Below are positions 16,509 to 23,968 of a DNA stretch of 55,760 bases, in pieces; position 1 is the first letter of the stretch; every line of letters starts with the position of its first letter. Position numbers and translations under genes: made by a program. This DNA is from an uncultured Veillonellaceae bacterium. Lineage in GTDB: Bacteria > Bacillota > Negativicutes > Selenomonadales > Selenomonadaceae. Where the stretch lies: assembly GCA_902785705.1 (NCBI GenBank), contig CACZZN010000025.1:1-55760 (forward strand), read 5' to 3'. The notes under the pieces are model-generated. The model saw only the letters and a program-made list of their open reading frames with translations, was not told the DNA's origin and did not search any database.

Positions 16509-16732
16509 GCTCTCACCTCAATTCGTATCACAGAGGCAGGGCATTCCTTGGCACAACGTCCACAGCCCACGCACAGGGCCTCATCCACCACCGAATAGCT
16601 TCCCTTCCACACCGTGATGGCTCCGCGTGGGCAAACAGCCGTGCAGGCCCCGCAAGCTGCGCAAAGCTGCCTATCGGGGACGGCATGGCGCTTTGCCGGA
16701 AATTTTGAAGCGGCATTTCTTTCTGCTGTCAA
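16505..16732 (-). CDS. 2[4Fe-4S] ferredoxin
   Basis: The start is taken as TTG at 16732: GGAGGT lies 7 bases upstream and the TTG overlaps the TGA of the previous gene. The longer frame seen from 16774 lies inside that gene. The product is 75 residues with two clostridial-type clusters, CAACGACTAVCP (residues 24-35) and CVGCGRCAKECP (54-65). It should bind two low-potential [4Fe-4S] clusters and shuttle electrons to the membrane protein that follows. Confidence 0.88.
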   Translation of the reverse strand: MTAERNAASKFPAKRHAVPDRQLCAACGACTAVCPRGAITVWKGSYSVVDEALCVGCGRCAKECPASVIRIEVRA

Positions 16733-17106
16733 ACTTGCACCTCCATGGCGGCTTCCACCCCATGGCGGACGCAATCATCACAGGAGCACAGCACTTTTCC
16801 CGTGCCGATGCCTTTCAGTTCCTTGCAAATCGCAGCGCCGGATTTTTCCCGAAAAGACTCATGCATGGCCTTAGCTGCGGCATGCATTGGCTTTCCCGCA
16901 TAATCTCGCAGGCCGAGAACCATTTCAGCGCCGCACAAGGCACCGCAAGTGCCTTCCATGCCGCCCATGCCGGAACCGAATGCAGCACCCATGCGTTTGA
17001 GCGTTTCCTCCGGCAGTCCCAGCTCATCCGCATATGCAGCCAGAACCGCCTGACAGCAGTTATATCCATTATGCTTGTATTCCACAGCTTTTTCTGCACG
17101 TTCCAT
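16729..17106 (-). CDS. C-GCAxxG-C-C family redox protein
   Basis: The product is 125 residues. The conserved cysteines of this small family are visible: CCQAVLAAYADELGL near residue 18, GGMEGTCGALCGAEMVLGL (the GCAxxG-like block, here GALCGA) mid-protein and CSCDDCVRHGVEAA at the C-terminus. Members are thought to bind iron-sulfur clusters or act in redox chemistry; no reaction is established. It heads the intact part of a leftward iron-sulfur operon (ferredoxin, then NapH-like protein). A consensus promoter with a perfect palindrome lies upstream at 17419-17447. Confidence 0.85.
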   Translation of the reverse strand: MERAEKAVEYKHNGYNCCQAVLAAYADELGLPEETLKRMGAAFGSGMGGMEGTCGALCGAEMVLGLRDYAGKPMHAAAKAMHESFREKSGAAICKELKGIGTGKVLCSCDDCVRHGVEAAMEVQV

Positions 17107-17148
17107 TTTCGTGTTCCTTTCAACTACCTGTTGTCGGAAGTATTCCGT

Positions 17149-17379
17149 TTATCTTATTTGCACCGTGTTTTCCGCAGCTATGTCCTTCTCCATGTCCATG
17201 GTGGCGGCATGAAATATCCGCCACAAACTGCGGCTTCCCTGCAAGACCATGAGGCGAAGGCACTCATACTCGTCCACCGTCATGATGAGCGGGCAGTCTG
17301 TCTCCGTCGTTCGCTCCGGCCCGAATCGACAAAATCCGGGCATAGCGCAAATACGGCGCTTTTGGCACGGTCCGGCCAT
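17149..17379 (-). pseudogene. Truncated DUF134 gene fused to a His/Cys-rich tail
   Basis: The start at 17379 (MAGPCQKRRICAMPGFCRFG) has GGAGGT upstream. The first ~45 residues match the DUF134 family, including PLIMTVDEYECLRLMVLQG, but the helix-turn-helix that should follow (EECAxxMxIARTTVQxIY) is missing. The remaining codons look wrong. A shifted frame over the same bases reads PQFVADISCRHHGHGEGHSC, the type of metal-binding tail seen in NifX/NifB-like iron-molybdenum cofactor proteins. I infer that an internal deletion joined a DUF134 start to the end of a neighbouring NifX-like gene. It could still make a 76-residue peptide. Confidence 0.6.
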
Positions 17380-17418
17380 CTCTGCCACCTCCGCATGGGC
17401 TGTCCGATGCTGTGAATC

Positions 17419-17447
17419 ATTATAGTGTGGATACTGACATATGTCAA
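17419..17447 (-). promoter_or_regulatory. Consensus promoter with palindromic operator for the iron-sulfur operon
   Basis: On the complement strand TTGACA (17447-17442) and TATAAT (17424-17419) are 17 bases apart, a perfect sigma-70 consensus. The perfect palindrome TGACATATGTCA (17435-17446) overlaps the -35 box, so a dimeric repressor could block it. The CDS start lies 40 bases beyond the -10. Confidence 0.75.
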
Positions 17448-17622
17448 TAATCCCCCTTCCTTGCCGCAAAAGGATGGAACCATTAACATATTTTATACTC
17501 ATTCTTCCGTTTTCCAAATTGGAACATGCCAGCCGGAAACTGCTGTTCCGGGGCATCTTCCGTGTCGTTAGGGGCAGGATGATGCTCATTGAAAAATGCA
17601 GCCATATGAAAACCGCAACGAT

Positions 17623-18516
17623 TTACATAAAGGTGTGCACAGTAGTCCGGGCGGCAAATTTATGTTTGACGAAGTCGATAAGCAGACGTTCGTCAGAGTA
17701 GATTTGCCGTCCTTTTTTCGTGACGATAAAACCTTTTTGGGAAAGCCCTGCAATGGGTACTGCGATCAGACCACTGTCCGGGAGAATGGCGTTGCCGGTA
17801 AGTATGGAGAGGGCAATCCCTTGCTGAACCGTATTCCAGACGGTGGAGAGGTTGGGGGAGTAATGAAGCACACGGGGCTGCAATTTTTTTCGGTCAAAAT
17901 GAGCAAGTATCTGACGAGTCAAAATGAACTTGCGGCTGAGAAGAACCAGAGGGAATTTGGCTGCTTCAGCCAACGTAACACCGGAAGCTGCGGCCAGGGG
18001 ATGGCTTTTGCGGACGCACAGGCAGATGGGCCATTCGGACAATTTGCGCAGGGCAAGATTGGGTCGTCCTTCAGCATCGTGGACAAAGGCCAAATCAACT
18101 TCTTCCCGTTCCACCATATCCAGAGCAGCGCTGCCGGCAGGCTCCGTAATTTCCAATTCGATTTCCGGGTGAAGCTGATGAAATTCGCCTAACAGCATGG
18201 GCAGAATGATGGTGGCAATCTGGGAGGGAACCGCGATTTGCAGACGATTGTGCTTTTGGGCAATTTCCCTGACGCTGGCTTCAAAGCGCTTTACCTGCTT
18301 TAGCATATTTTCCACTTCATGGAGCAGGACTTCACCATCGCCGGTAAGCTGGATATTGCGCCCTACATGGCGGAACAGGTTGAGCCCGGTTTCCCGTTCG
18401 ATGTTTTTCATGGAAAGGCTCAGGGTGGATTGGGACATGTGCAGGGCGGCGGCAGCTTTCGTGACATTTTGATAGCGGCATACTTCGGCATAGTATTCCA
18501 TTTGCTGGATATTCAT
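17623..18516 (-). CDS. LysR-family transcriptional regulator
   Basis: The start at 18516 (MNIQQMEYYAEVCRY) is chosen for GGAGGT 7 bases upstream; five extra codons are possible. The product is 297 residues. The N-terminal winged helix-turn-helix (residues 1-60) reads NVTKAAAALHMSQSTLSLSM, classical for LysR, and is followed by a linker helix and a substrate-binding domain starting near LQIAVPSQIATIILPMLLGE. It should activate or repress a target in response to a small molecule. It is divergent from the 53-residue ORF at 18664, a usual target position for LysR regulators. The effector is unknown. Confidence 0.93.
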   Translation of the reverse strand: MNIQQMEYYAEVCRYQNVTKAAAALHMSQSTLSLSMKNIERETGLNLFRHVGRNIQLTGDGEVLLHEVENMLKQVKRFEASVREIAQKHNRLQIAVPSQIATIILPMLLGEFHQLHPEIELEITEPAGSAALDMVEREEVDLAFVHDAEGRPNLALRKLSEWPICLCVRKSHPLAAASGVTLAEAAKFPLVLLSRKFILTRQILAHFDRKKLQPRVLHYSPNLSTVWNTVQQGIALSILTGNAILPDSGLIAVPIAGLSQKGFIVTKKGRQIYSDERLLIDFVKHKFAARTTVHTFM

Positions 18517-18663
18517 AACATGCACCTCCATGGTGCTATGTTATAGTGATTGATTAGTTTTTTCAATAGGTATATTGATGATAAGTGTTTTTCTTTTTCC
18601 GCTAAATGCTTTATGATAAATCCAGAACGAAGGCAAAGAAAGGTATCAACGGAGGGAAAGAAC

Positions 18664-18825
18664 ATGAAAAACGCAATGAAAACCTATGCAGAAAAATTGA
18701 TGGCTCAGGCTTTTCAGTCGGTAAAAAATTATCAGCAGGCAATGAATGGACAAAAGGATTTGCCGCCCGCCCGGAAAAACATGCTTTATGGCCGTTATCT
18801 GGCCGATATGGATGAAGCGATTTGA
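18664..18825 (+). CDS. Small protein of unknown function (53 residues), divergent from LysR
   Basis: The start at 18664 follows GGAGGGAAAGAAC. The product begins MKNAMKTYAEKLMAQAFQSV and ends RYLADMDEAI. It is charged and helical, with no signal peptide, membrane helix or cysteine. I do not recognise the family. The good ribosome site, the divergent position next to a LysR gene and the terminator 90 bases later (18915-18947) support it being expressed. Confidence 0.6.
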   Translation: MKNAMKTYAEKLMAQAFQSVKNYQQAMNGQKDLPPARKNMLYGRYLADMDEAI

Positions 18826-19190
18826 TATTCGGCGGACAGGATTTTCTCCTGTGGGACGAAGTAAGTCCATAGGTGTGGATTGTGTAAGAGGTGCTGCGTG
18901 GGCTCATAGAGATTAGACAGCCAGGATTTTCTTGGCTGTCTATTTTTCACCACCATGCAGATGAAAGGCGCAGAGAACGATGCCATATGCTCTGGATATG
19001 TAATATTAACCTCAAATGTGGAGGCTGAAGATTGGTGCATCCACGTTGGTGATTTAGGTGCAGCATTGTTTTTCAGGTGGAAAGGTTGCCCCCCTAAAGC
19101 TCAGAGTAGAAAATACATCTGTTTTGCAGGAATCGATGGGTTGGGGAGCGAATAACTACATGATTCCATACAACAGGAGGCGAGTGCTAT
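18826..19190. other. Intergenic stretch before metF
   Basis: It contains the terminator at 18915-18947 (AGACAGCCA / TGGCTGTCT, then TTTTT). The remaining ~240 bases hold a weak open frame (18955-19155) with no ribosome site and no recognisable product. I looked for S-box, cobalamin and THF riboswitch signatures upstream of metF and found none convincing. Confidence 0.4.
18915..18947 (+). terminator. Terminator after the small ORF
   Basis: AGACAGCCA pairs with TGGCTGTCT around a T-rich loop, followed by ATTTTT. Confidence 0.75.
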
Positions 19191-20060
19191 ATGTCACAGG
19201 AACAGACTATATCTTCCAAAACCATGTTCTCTTTTGAGGTTTTTCCGCCGAAAAGGGACATGCCAATTGATAAGATTTATCAGACACTGGGGGAGCTGGC
19301 TGAGCTGGAGCCGGATTTCATCAGCGTGACCTGCGGGGCGGGAGGCTCATCAGCGGGCGGGAGTGTGCGTACCGTTGAGGTCGCGGCTGCGATTCAGGAC
19401 AAGTATCACAGGCAAAGCGTTGCACATTTGCCCTGCATTTATTTTTCGCGGGCCGGAATCATGGAGACGCTGGAGCAGATGCGGGCAAAGGGAATTGACA
19501 AATTGCTGGCGCTGCGCGGGGACAGAGTCCCGGGCGCGGAGCCGCAGCAGGATTTCCGCCACGCGAAGGATCTTATCGCCTTTGTCCGTGAACAGACGGG
19601 AGATGAGTTCCGGATTTTTGCGACTTGCTATCCGGAGGGGCATATCGAGGCGCCGAGCCTGGATGCGGATATCCAGTTTTTGAAGCAGAAGGTGGAGGCG
19701 GGAGCGGATCACCTTATTTCGCAGCTGTTCTTTGACAATGATTTTTTCTACAAATTCCGTGAGAAAGCGCAGCTGGCGGGGATTGGAGTCCCCATTGAGG
19801 CGGGGATCATGCCTGTGACCTCCAAGAGCCAGATCGAGCGCATGGTGACCATGTGCGGGGCGACGCTGCCGCGCAAGTTCCAGCGGATTCTGGCAAAATA
19901 TGAGTCTCGGCCCGAAGCCCTGCGGGATGCAGGTATCGCGTTCGCTATCGACCAGATCGTTGATCTTTTGGGGAACGGGGTGGATGGCATCCACCTCTAT
20001 GTGATGAACAATCCCTATGTTGCACGCAAAATCAGCGACAGTATCCGCAGACTGCTGTAA
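19191..20060 (+). CDS. metF: Methylenetetrahydrofolate reductase MetF
   Basis: The product is 289 residues, the usual bacterial MetF length, with CAGGAGG upstream of the ATG. Family motifs are FEVFPPKRD near the N-terminus (catalytic Glu), SVTCGAGGSS, LALRGDRVPG (FAD/folate-binding), HLISQLFFDND and AGIMPVTSKSQIERM. It reduces 5,10-methylene-THF to 5-methyl-THF for methionine synthesis. It stands alone: no metH or metE is adjacent. A terminator follows within 7 bases of the stop. Confidence 0.96.
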   Translation: MSQEQTISSKTMFSFEVFPPKRDMPIDKIYQTLGELAELEPDFISVTCGAGGSSAGGSVRTVEVAAAIQDKYHRQSVAHLPCIYFSRAGIMETLEQMRAKGIDKLLALRGDRVPGAEPQQDFRHAKDLIAFVREQTGDEFRIFATCYPEGHIEAPSLDADIQFLKQKVEAGADHLISQLFFDNDFFYKFREKAQLAGIGVPIEAGIMPVTSKSQIERMVTMCGATLPRKFQRILAKYESRPEALRDAGIAFAIDQIVDLLGNGVDGIHLYVMNNPYVARKISDSIRRLL

Positions 20061-20066
20061 TAATGA

Positions 20067-20096
20067 GCCTTCCCTTTCGCCCAAGGGAAGGCTTTT
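20067..20096 (+). terminator. Terminator of metF
   Basis: GCCTTCCCTT pairs perfectly with AAGGGAAGGC around TCGCCC and is followed by TTTT. Confidence 0.88.
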
Positions 20097-20313
20097 ACTA
20101 CGAAATCTTAGCGAATACAAGCCGAAGGCGCAGTACGAGCTTGGGGAAACACTGATTAATTCCCTTTTGCCCTTGCCGAGTCTTTTCCTGTCATGCTGCG
20201 TCAGATGCCGTTCGACGTAGCTCTGCTACGACTTCACGGCATCTTTAATCAGCGTTTCCTTAGATTTCGTGTAAGGACGTAGTGCGAAACCTCGTTTCGC
20301 ACAGAGTTTTCCG
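20096..20313 (-). repeat. Dispersed hairpin repeat, copy B, split by a nested MITE
   Basis: On the complement strand, 20313-20260 gives the type-1 head hairpin (GCGAAACGAGGTTTCGC) and the TTACACGAAATCTAA block. 20142-20096 gives the rest (AAGCTCGTACTGCGCCTTCGGC to GCTAAGATTTCGTAGTA). Joining the two halves reproduces copy A at 1003-1103 almost exactly. The 117 bases between them are an insertion. Confidence 0.85.
20143..20259. mobile_element. MITE inserted into repeat copy B (117 bp)
   Basis: The ends GGAAACACTGATTAA and TTAATCAGCGTTTCC form a 15-base inverted repeat with one mismatch. The interior holds a long hairpin (GATGCCGT...ACGGCATC) around CGTAGCTCTGCTACG. TT flanks both sides, a likely 2-bp target duplication. 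It encodes nothing. The uninterrupted target is visible in copy A. Confidence 0.8.
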
Positions 20314-20332
20314 CGGAGGTCTTTTCTTTTTT

Positions 20333-20369
20333 TTGATACACTGATATAATCTTTTCGTCAGCGTATCAA
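20333..20369. promoter_or_regulatory. Inverted repeat upstream of levR-type gene (candidate operator)
   Basis: TTGATACACTGA (20333-20344) and TCAGCGTATCAA (20358-20369) form an inverted repeat with 11 of 12 matches. The same half-site occurs before the PTS operon (23368-23376), which suggests a shared regulator. It could alternatively be a terminator-like hairpin. Confidence 0.45.
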
Positions 20370-20464
20370 GCTTACCGGACACCTACGGTGTCCACACGCC
20401 CTTACACGACATCTAAGCTTCCGCTTCGCCCATGGCTTGCGCTCGCTAAGATTTCGCAGCAAAA
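20368..20464 (+). repeat. Dispersed hairpin repeat, copy E (head type 2)
   Basis: The head hairpin here is GGACACCTACGGTGTCC, replacing the GCGAAAC type of copies A, B and F. The common ACGCCCTTACACGACATCTA block, central GCTTCGCCCATGGCTTGCG and the arm GCTAAGATTTCGCAGCAAAA follow. Its end runs into AAAAGGAGATGA, the ribosome site of the gene at 20477. Confidence 0.8.
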
Positions 20465-20476
20465 GGAGATGATACA

Positions 20477-23266
20477 GTGAAACGGATTGACCGTATTTAT
20501 GGGTATATTCGGCAAAAATCACAGGGGTATACGAAGGCACAGCTCAAGGGGCATGTGGGCGTGACGGCTTCGGAGCTTGCGGAGGAGCTGGACATCCTCA
20601 GGAACAATGTGTCCATGGAGCTCAATGTGCTGCATCGGCAGGGCCGCATCGTGAAGCTCGTGGGACGGCCGGTGTATTATTTTGACCGCAGCACGCTGGA
20701 GGATTTGCTGGGGGAAAGCCTGCCGGACGAAGTCTGCGAGTTCCGTTCCATGGAGGAGTGCGTGCGGAGCACGGGCATTGAAGAAAGGAGCCCTTTCGAG
20801 CGGCTGATCGGCGCGGAGGGGAGTCTTGCGAAGCAGGTGGAGCAGGCCAAGGCAGCCATTCTCTATCCGCCCGATGGGCTGCATACGCTCATCGTGGGGC
20901 AGACGGGCGTCGGCAAGACGCTTTTTGCGCACATGATGTACGAGTACGGGAAGATGATGCACCGTTTTGCGGAGGATGCCCCCTTTGTCACCTTCAACTG
21001 CGCGGATTACTACAACAATCCCCAGCTCCTGATCTCGCATATCTTCGGCCATATCAAGGGTGCCTTCACGGGCGCGGAGCAGGCGAAGGCGGGGCTGGTG
21101 GAGGCGGCGGACAATGGGGTGCTGTTCCTGGACGAAATCCATCGTCTGCCGCCGGAAGGCCAGGAGATGATCTTCTACTTCATCGACACGGGGACCTTCA
21201 ACCGCTTGGGGGAAACCGCAAGGGAACGCCATGCGAAGGTGCTCATCATCGGCGCAACGACGGAGGACCCGAATTCCGCCTTGACCAAGACCTTTGTGCG
21301 CCGCATCCCGAACATCATTACCATCAAGCCGCTGGCAGAACGCTCGCTGGCGGAAAAGCTCGATATCATAAAGCTTCTGTTTTCCGATGAAGCCCGGCGC
21401 GTCAAAAAGCCTGTGCGCATCAGCGTAGAGGCCATCAAGGCACTCCTCGGCAGCATCGGTGCGGGCAATGTGGGTCAGCTCAAGTCGAATATCAAGCTGC
21501 TCTGTGCCCAGGCCTTTCTGAACGGTATCGACAGTCCGGATTCCATTGAGGTGGATTTCCGCATGCTGCCGTCGAATGTCAAGCATGGGCTGCTGACGCT
21601 TTCCGCGAACCGTCAAGCATTGGCGGAGCTTTCCCAGTATGTGACGGAAACGCTGGTCGTGACGCCGGCAGGAGAGAAGCGGCTGGAGGAGAGCGAGTCG
21701 GACCGTAAGTTCTTCAATCTCTACCGCGTGGTGGAGGACAAGGTAGAGCTCTTGAAGGGCGAGGGCATCAGCGATGAGCTGATCAAGCAGATCGTCGCTA
21801 CAGATGTAAACGTTTACATAAAATCTCTCTACAATAAAAAGGATTCTGTCAACATGACGACGCGGGAGCGCCTGCTGAAGATCGTGGACGCCAGCCTTGT
21901 AGACTTTTCGGAACAGATCTCCCTTTTTGTGCAGAAGCGGCTGAACCGCAGCTACCGGGATCGGTTTCTCTACGCGTTCAGCCTGCACCTTTCCGCGTTC
22001 CTGAAGCGTGTCAAAGCAAAGGAGGCCGTCCCGTACAATGCGCTGGGCAGCGCTTTGCAGAATGATACCGTTTACTATCATGTGGCGCAGGAAATCCAGC
22101 AGCGTATCGAGGAGCATTATCATATCGTGGTGCCTGCCATTGAGGTGGAGTACATTGCGCTTTTGCTGGAATCCTCGGAGGATGATGATTTGGAGGAGAA
22201 GGTCATCATCGTAGTCGCGACCCATGGGAAAAGCACGGCAAGCTCCATGGTGGAAGTGGCGCAGAAGCTGTTCAGCGCTACGGACACGAATCTGATTCCC
22301 GTGGATATGCCGCTGGACGTGAAGCCTCAGGAGGTCATGCAGCGCATGGAGGCCATGCTGCGGGGGCTGCCATGCTCGCAGGGGGTGCTGATCCTTGCGG
22401 ATATGGGCTCGCTCTGCAATATGGGGGCAATCCTCTCGGAGAAGCTGCACATCCGGATACGCACGATTGATATGGTGTCCACACCGTTGATTCTGGAGGC
22501 CATGCGGAAGGCGGATCTTGCGGGCATGGATCTCGACACCATCTATGAGTCACTGCGGAGCTTCCACGGGTACGAGACGGTGGATTTCGTGGAGCCGCAG
22601 GAAGGTGCTGCGATGGAAAAGGAAGCTGTCATCACGATCTGTTCGACCGGGCAGGGGGCAGCGCTCAAATTGAAAGCGCTGGTGGAAGAAATCCTGCACC
22701 ATACGGGACGGGCCGTCGAGGTGATTCCCATCGGGCTCACGAAAATGGAGGAGCGCATTGCGGATATCCGGCAGAAATACCGCGTGATTGCGACGGTCGG
22801 CATGAAGAAGCCCAAGCAGGAGATACCCTTCATCCCGCTGGAGCAGCTCATCGACGGGAATGGCGAAAAGCTGCTGACGGAGCTGGTCTACAACCATGAG
22901 CTCAATCTGGTGCCCAAGGAAAAAAATAATATGGTGGTGCAGACGCTCTGCGAGGAGTCGCTGCGCAAATTCCTGACCTATCTGAACCCGTCGAAGGTGC
23001 TCAGTGTATTGCTGGAATTCGACAGTATATTGGAGAAAACATTGGGGCAGACCTTCTCGAACCCCATTCGGGTGCGGCTGATTGTCCACTGCGGATGCGC
23101 GCTGGAACGTGTTGTCACGCGCACCCAGTTGGTCTACAAGGGGGATCGCTCGCAGATTGATACACAAAAACTTTATGCCATCAAAAAGGCCGCGAGTGTA
23201 TTTGAGACATCGCTGAAGCTTAGATTTGACGAGGATGAATTCTGTTTCATGGCGAACATGATATGA
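20477..23266 (+). CDS. LevR-type sigma-54 activator with PTS regulation domains
   Basis: The GTG start at 20477 has AAAGGAGATGA upstream. The product is 929 residues. Domains in order: N-terminal winged helix (LKGHVGVTASELAEELDILR); AAA+ sigma-54 activator domain with P-loop GQTGVGKT (141-148), GAFTGA (195-200, the sigma-54 contact loop) and DEIHRL; PRD1 (~455-560); EIIA-Man-like domain with phosphorylatable H583 (VVATHGKSTAS); an EIIB-like segment (ITICSTGQGAALKL); C-terminal PRD2 with a conserved His (RLIVHCGC). It opens sigma-54 promoters when PTS phosphorylation signals sugar. It lies directly before a mannose-family PTS operon with a matching promoter. Confidence 0.93.
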   Translation: MKRIDRIYGYIRQKSQGYTKAQLKGHVGVTASELAEELDILRNNVSMELNVLHRQGRIVKLVGRPVYYFDRSTLEDLLGESLPDEVCEFRSMEECVRSTGIEERSPFERLIGAEGSLAKQVEQAKAAILYPPDGLHTLIVGQTGVGKTLFAHMMYEYGKMMHRFAEDAPFVTFNCADYYNNPQLLISHIFGHIKGAFTGAEQAKAGLVEAADNGVLFLDEIHRLPPEGQEMIFYFIDTGTFNRLGETARERHAKVLIIGATTEDPNSALTKTFVRRIPNIITIKPLAERSLAEKLDIIKLLFSDEARRVKKPVRISVEAIKALLGSIGAGNVGQLKSNIKLLCAQAFLNGIDSPDSIEVDFRMLPSNVKHGLLTLSANRQALAELSQYVTETLVVTPAGEKRLEESESDRKFFNLYRVVEDKVELLKGEGISDELIKQIVATDVNVYIKSLYNKKDSVNMTTRERLLKIVDASLVDFSEQISLFVQKRLNRSYRDRFLYAFSLHLSAFLKRVKAKEAVPYNALGSALQNDTVYYHVAQEIQQRIEEHYHIVVPAIEVEYIALLLESSEDDDLEEKVIIVVATHGKSTASSMVEVAQKLFSATDTNLIPVDMPLDVKPQEVMQRMEAMLRGLPCSQGVLILADMGSLCNMGAILSEKLHIRIRTIDMVSTPLILEAMRKADLAGMDLDTIYESLRSFHGYETVDFVEPQEGAAMEKEAVITICSTGQGAALKLKALVEEILHHTGRAVEVIPIGLTKMEERIADIRQKYRVIATVGMKKPKQEIPFIPLEQLIDGNGEKLLTELVYNHELNLVPKEKNNMVVQTLCEESLRKFLTYLNPSKVLSVLLEFDSILEKTLGQTFSNPIRVRLIVHCGCALERVVTRTQLVYKGDRSQIDTQKLYAIKKAASVFETSLKLRFDEDEFCFMANMI

Positions 23267-23271
23267 GAGTT

Positions 23272-23311
23272 TTGATACACCGGATGAAAGATTTTTCATT
23301 CGGTGTATTTG
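23272..23311 (+). terminator. Terminator of the LevR-type gene
   Basis: ATACACCG-ATGAAA pairs with TTTCAT-CGGTGTAT around a short loop and is followed by TTTG. The 5' arm also contains TTGATACAC, the half-site noted before both levR and the PTS operon. Confidence 0.7.
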
Positions 23312-23366
23312 TTTTGCTGGCAATTCGAGCAAAAAATTCAGTTTATGAATATTAAAAACGTATTAA

Positions 23367-23376
23367 AGTGTATCAA
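23367..23376. promoter_or_regulatory. Candidate upstream activator half-site for the PTS operon
   Basis: AGTGTATCAA matches in reverse the TTGATACACT upstream of the activator gene (20333). It lies ~95 bases before the sigma-54 promoter, a usual distance for an enhancer-bound activator. Evidence is by recurrence only. Confidence 0.4.
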
Positions 23377-23469
23377 AAACAACACCACCGTATTATTTTC
23401 TTGAAAAAAACATGAAAAAGATACGGAACTGTGGGCGAAGGGTATGTCTTTTGTTTTAATACACAAAGT

Positions 23470-23485
23470 TGGCACGCAACTTGCA
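23470..23485 (+). promoter_or_regulatory. Sigma-54 (-24/-12) promoter of the PTS operon
   Basis: TGGCAC (23470-23475), five bases, TTGCA (23481-23485) match the sigma-54 consensus TGGCACN5TTGCW exactly. It is the only such site I saw in the window and sits between the sigma-54 activator gene and the operon it should control. Confidence 0.93.
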
Positions 23486-23536
23486 TGTTAATAGGGTGCA
23501 GGGAATACCTGGACGAATAGCAAAGGGGGAAAAGAA

Positions 23537-23968
23537 ATGTTCGGTATTATCGTTGGAACTCATGGTATCTTCGCGACGGAGCTGGTCAAGTCCTGCGAAA
23601 TGATCATGGGCGAGCAGAAGAACGTCAAGGCGGTCACCTTGATTCCGGGCGAGGGTCCGGATGATGTCGTCAAGAAGTACGAGGCGGCAATCCAGGAACT
23701 TGACTGCGAAGACGGCGTGCTCTTCCTGAATGATCTGTTCGGGGGCAGCCCGTACAATGCTTCGACGCGGCTGGTCATCAACAATGAGAGGTACGGTGTC
23801 GTGACGGGCGTAAGCCTGCCGATGCTCATTGCGATGGCCGGTGAGCAGCTCGCCTATGGCGGCGCGGACATCAAAGAGCTCATGGAGAAGGCTGTTGCCG
23901 CAGGCAAGGATGGCATTCAGACGTTCCATGCAAGCGCAATTGTCGATGACGAGGAGGAGGAATTGTAA
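23537..23968 (+). CDS. PTS mannose-family EIIA component
   Basis: The product is 143 residues, a free-standing EIIA-Man domain. The phosphoryl-accepting H9 is in GIIVGTHGIFA, and the family signature LFLNDLFGGSPYNAS follows. It receives phosphate from HPr and passes it to EIIB. AAAGGGGGAAAAG precedes the ATG. Its stop and the next start overlap (TAATG). First gene of the sigma-54-driven operon EIIA-EIIB-EIIC-EIID. Confidence 0.95.
   Translation: MFGIIVGTHGIFATELVKSCEMIMGEQKNVKAVTLIPGEGPDDVVKKYEAAIQELDCEDGVLFLNDLFGGSPYNASTRLVINNERYGVVTGVSLPMLIAMAGEQLAYGGADIKELMEKAVAAGKDGIQTFHASAIVDDEEEEL

Noticed and set aside
17441..17701. 86-codon rightward frame between the DUF134 and LysR genes
   Set aside because: Antisense to the consensus promoter region and LysR 3' end, with no ribosome site or recognisable motif.
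18955..19155. 66-codon open frame before metF
   Set aside because: No ribosome site, no recognisable product and it starts right after a terminator.
18950..19190. Riboswitch upstream of metF
   Set aside because: Conserved cores of S-box, THF and cobalamin elements were not found; some GC-rich pairing is possible but not distinctive.
20519..22450. 643-codon complement-strand frame
   Set aside because: Antisense shadow of the LevR-type gene, whose motifs are unambiguous; composition (Arg/His/Leu-rich) is typical of shadows.
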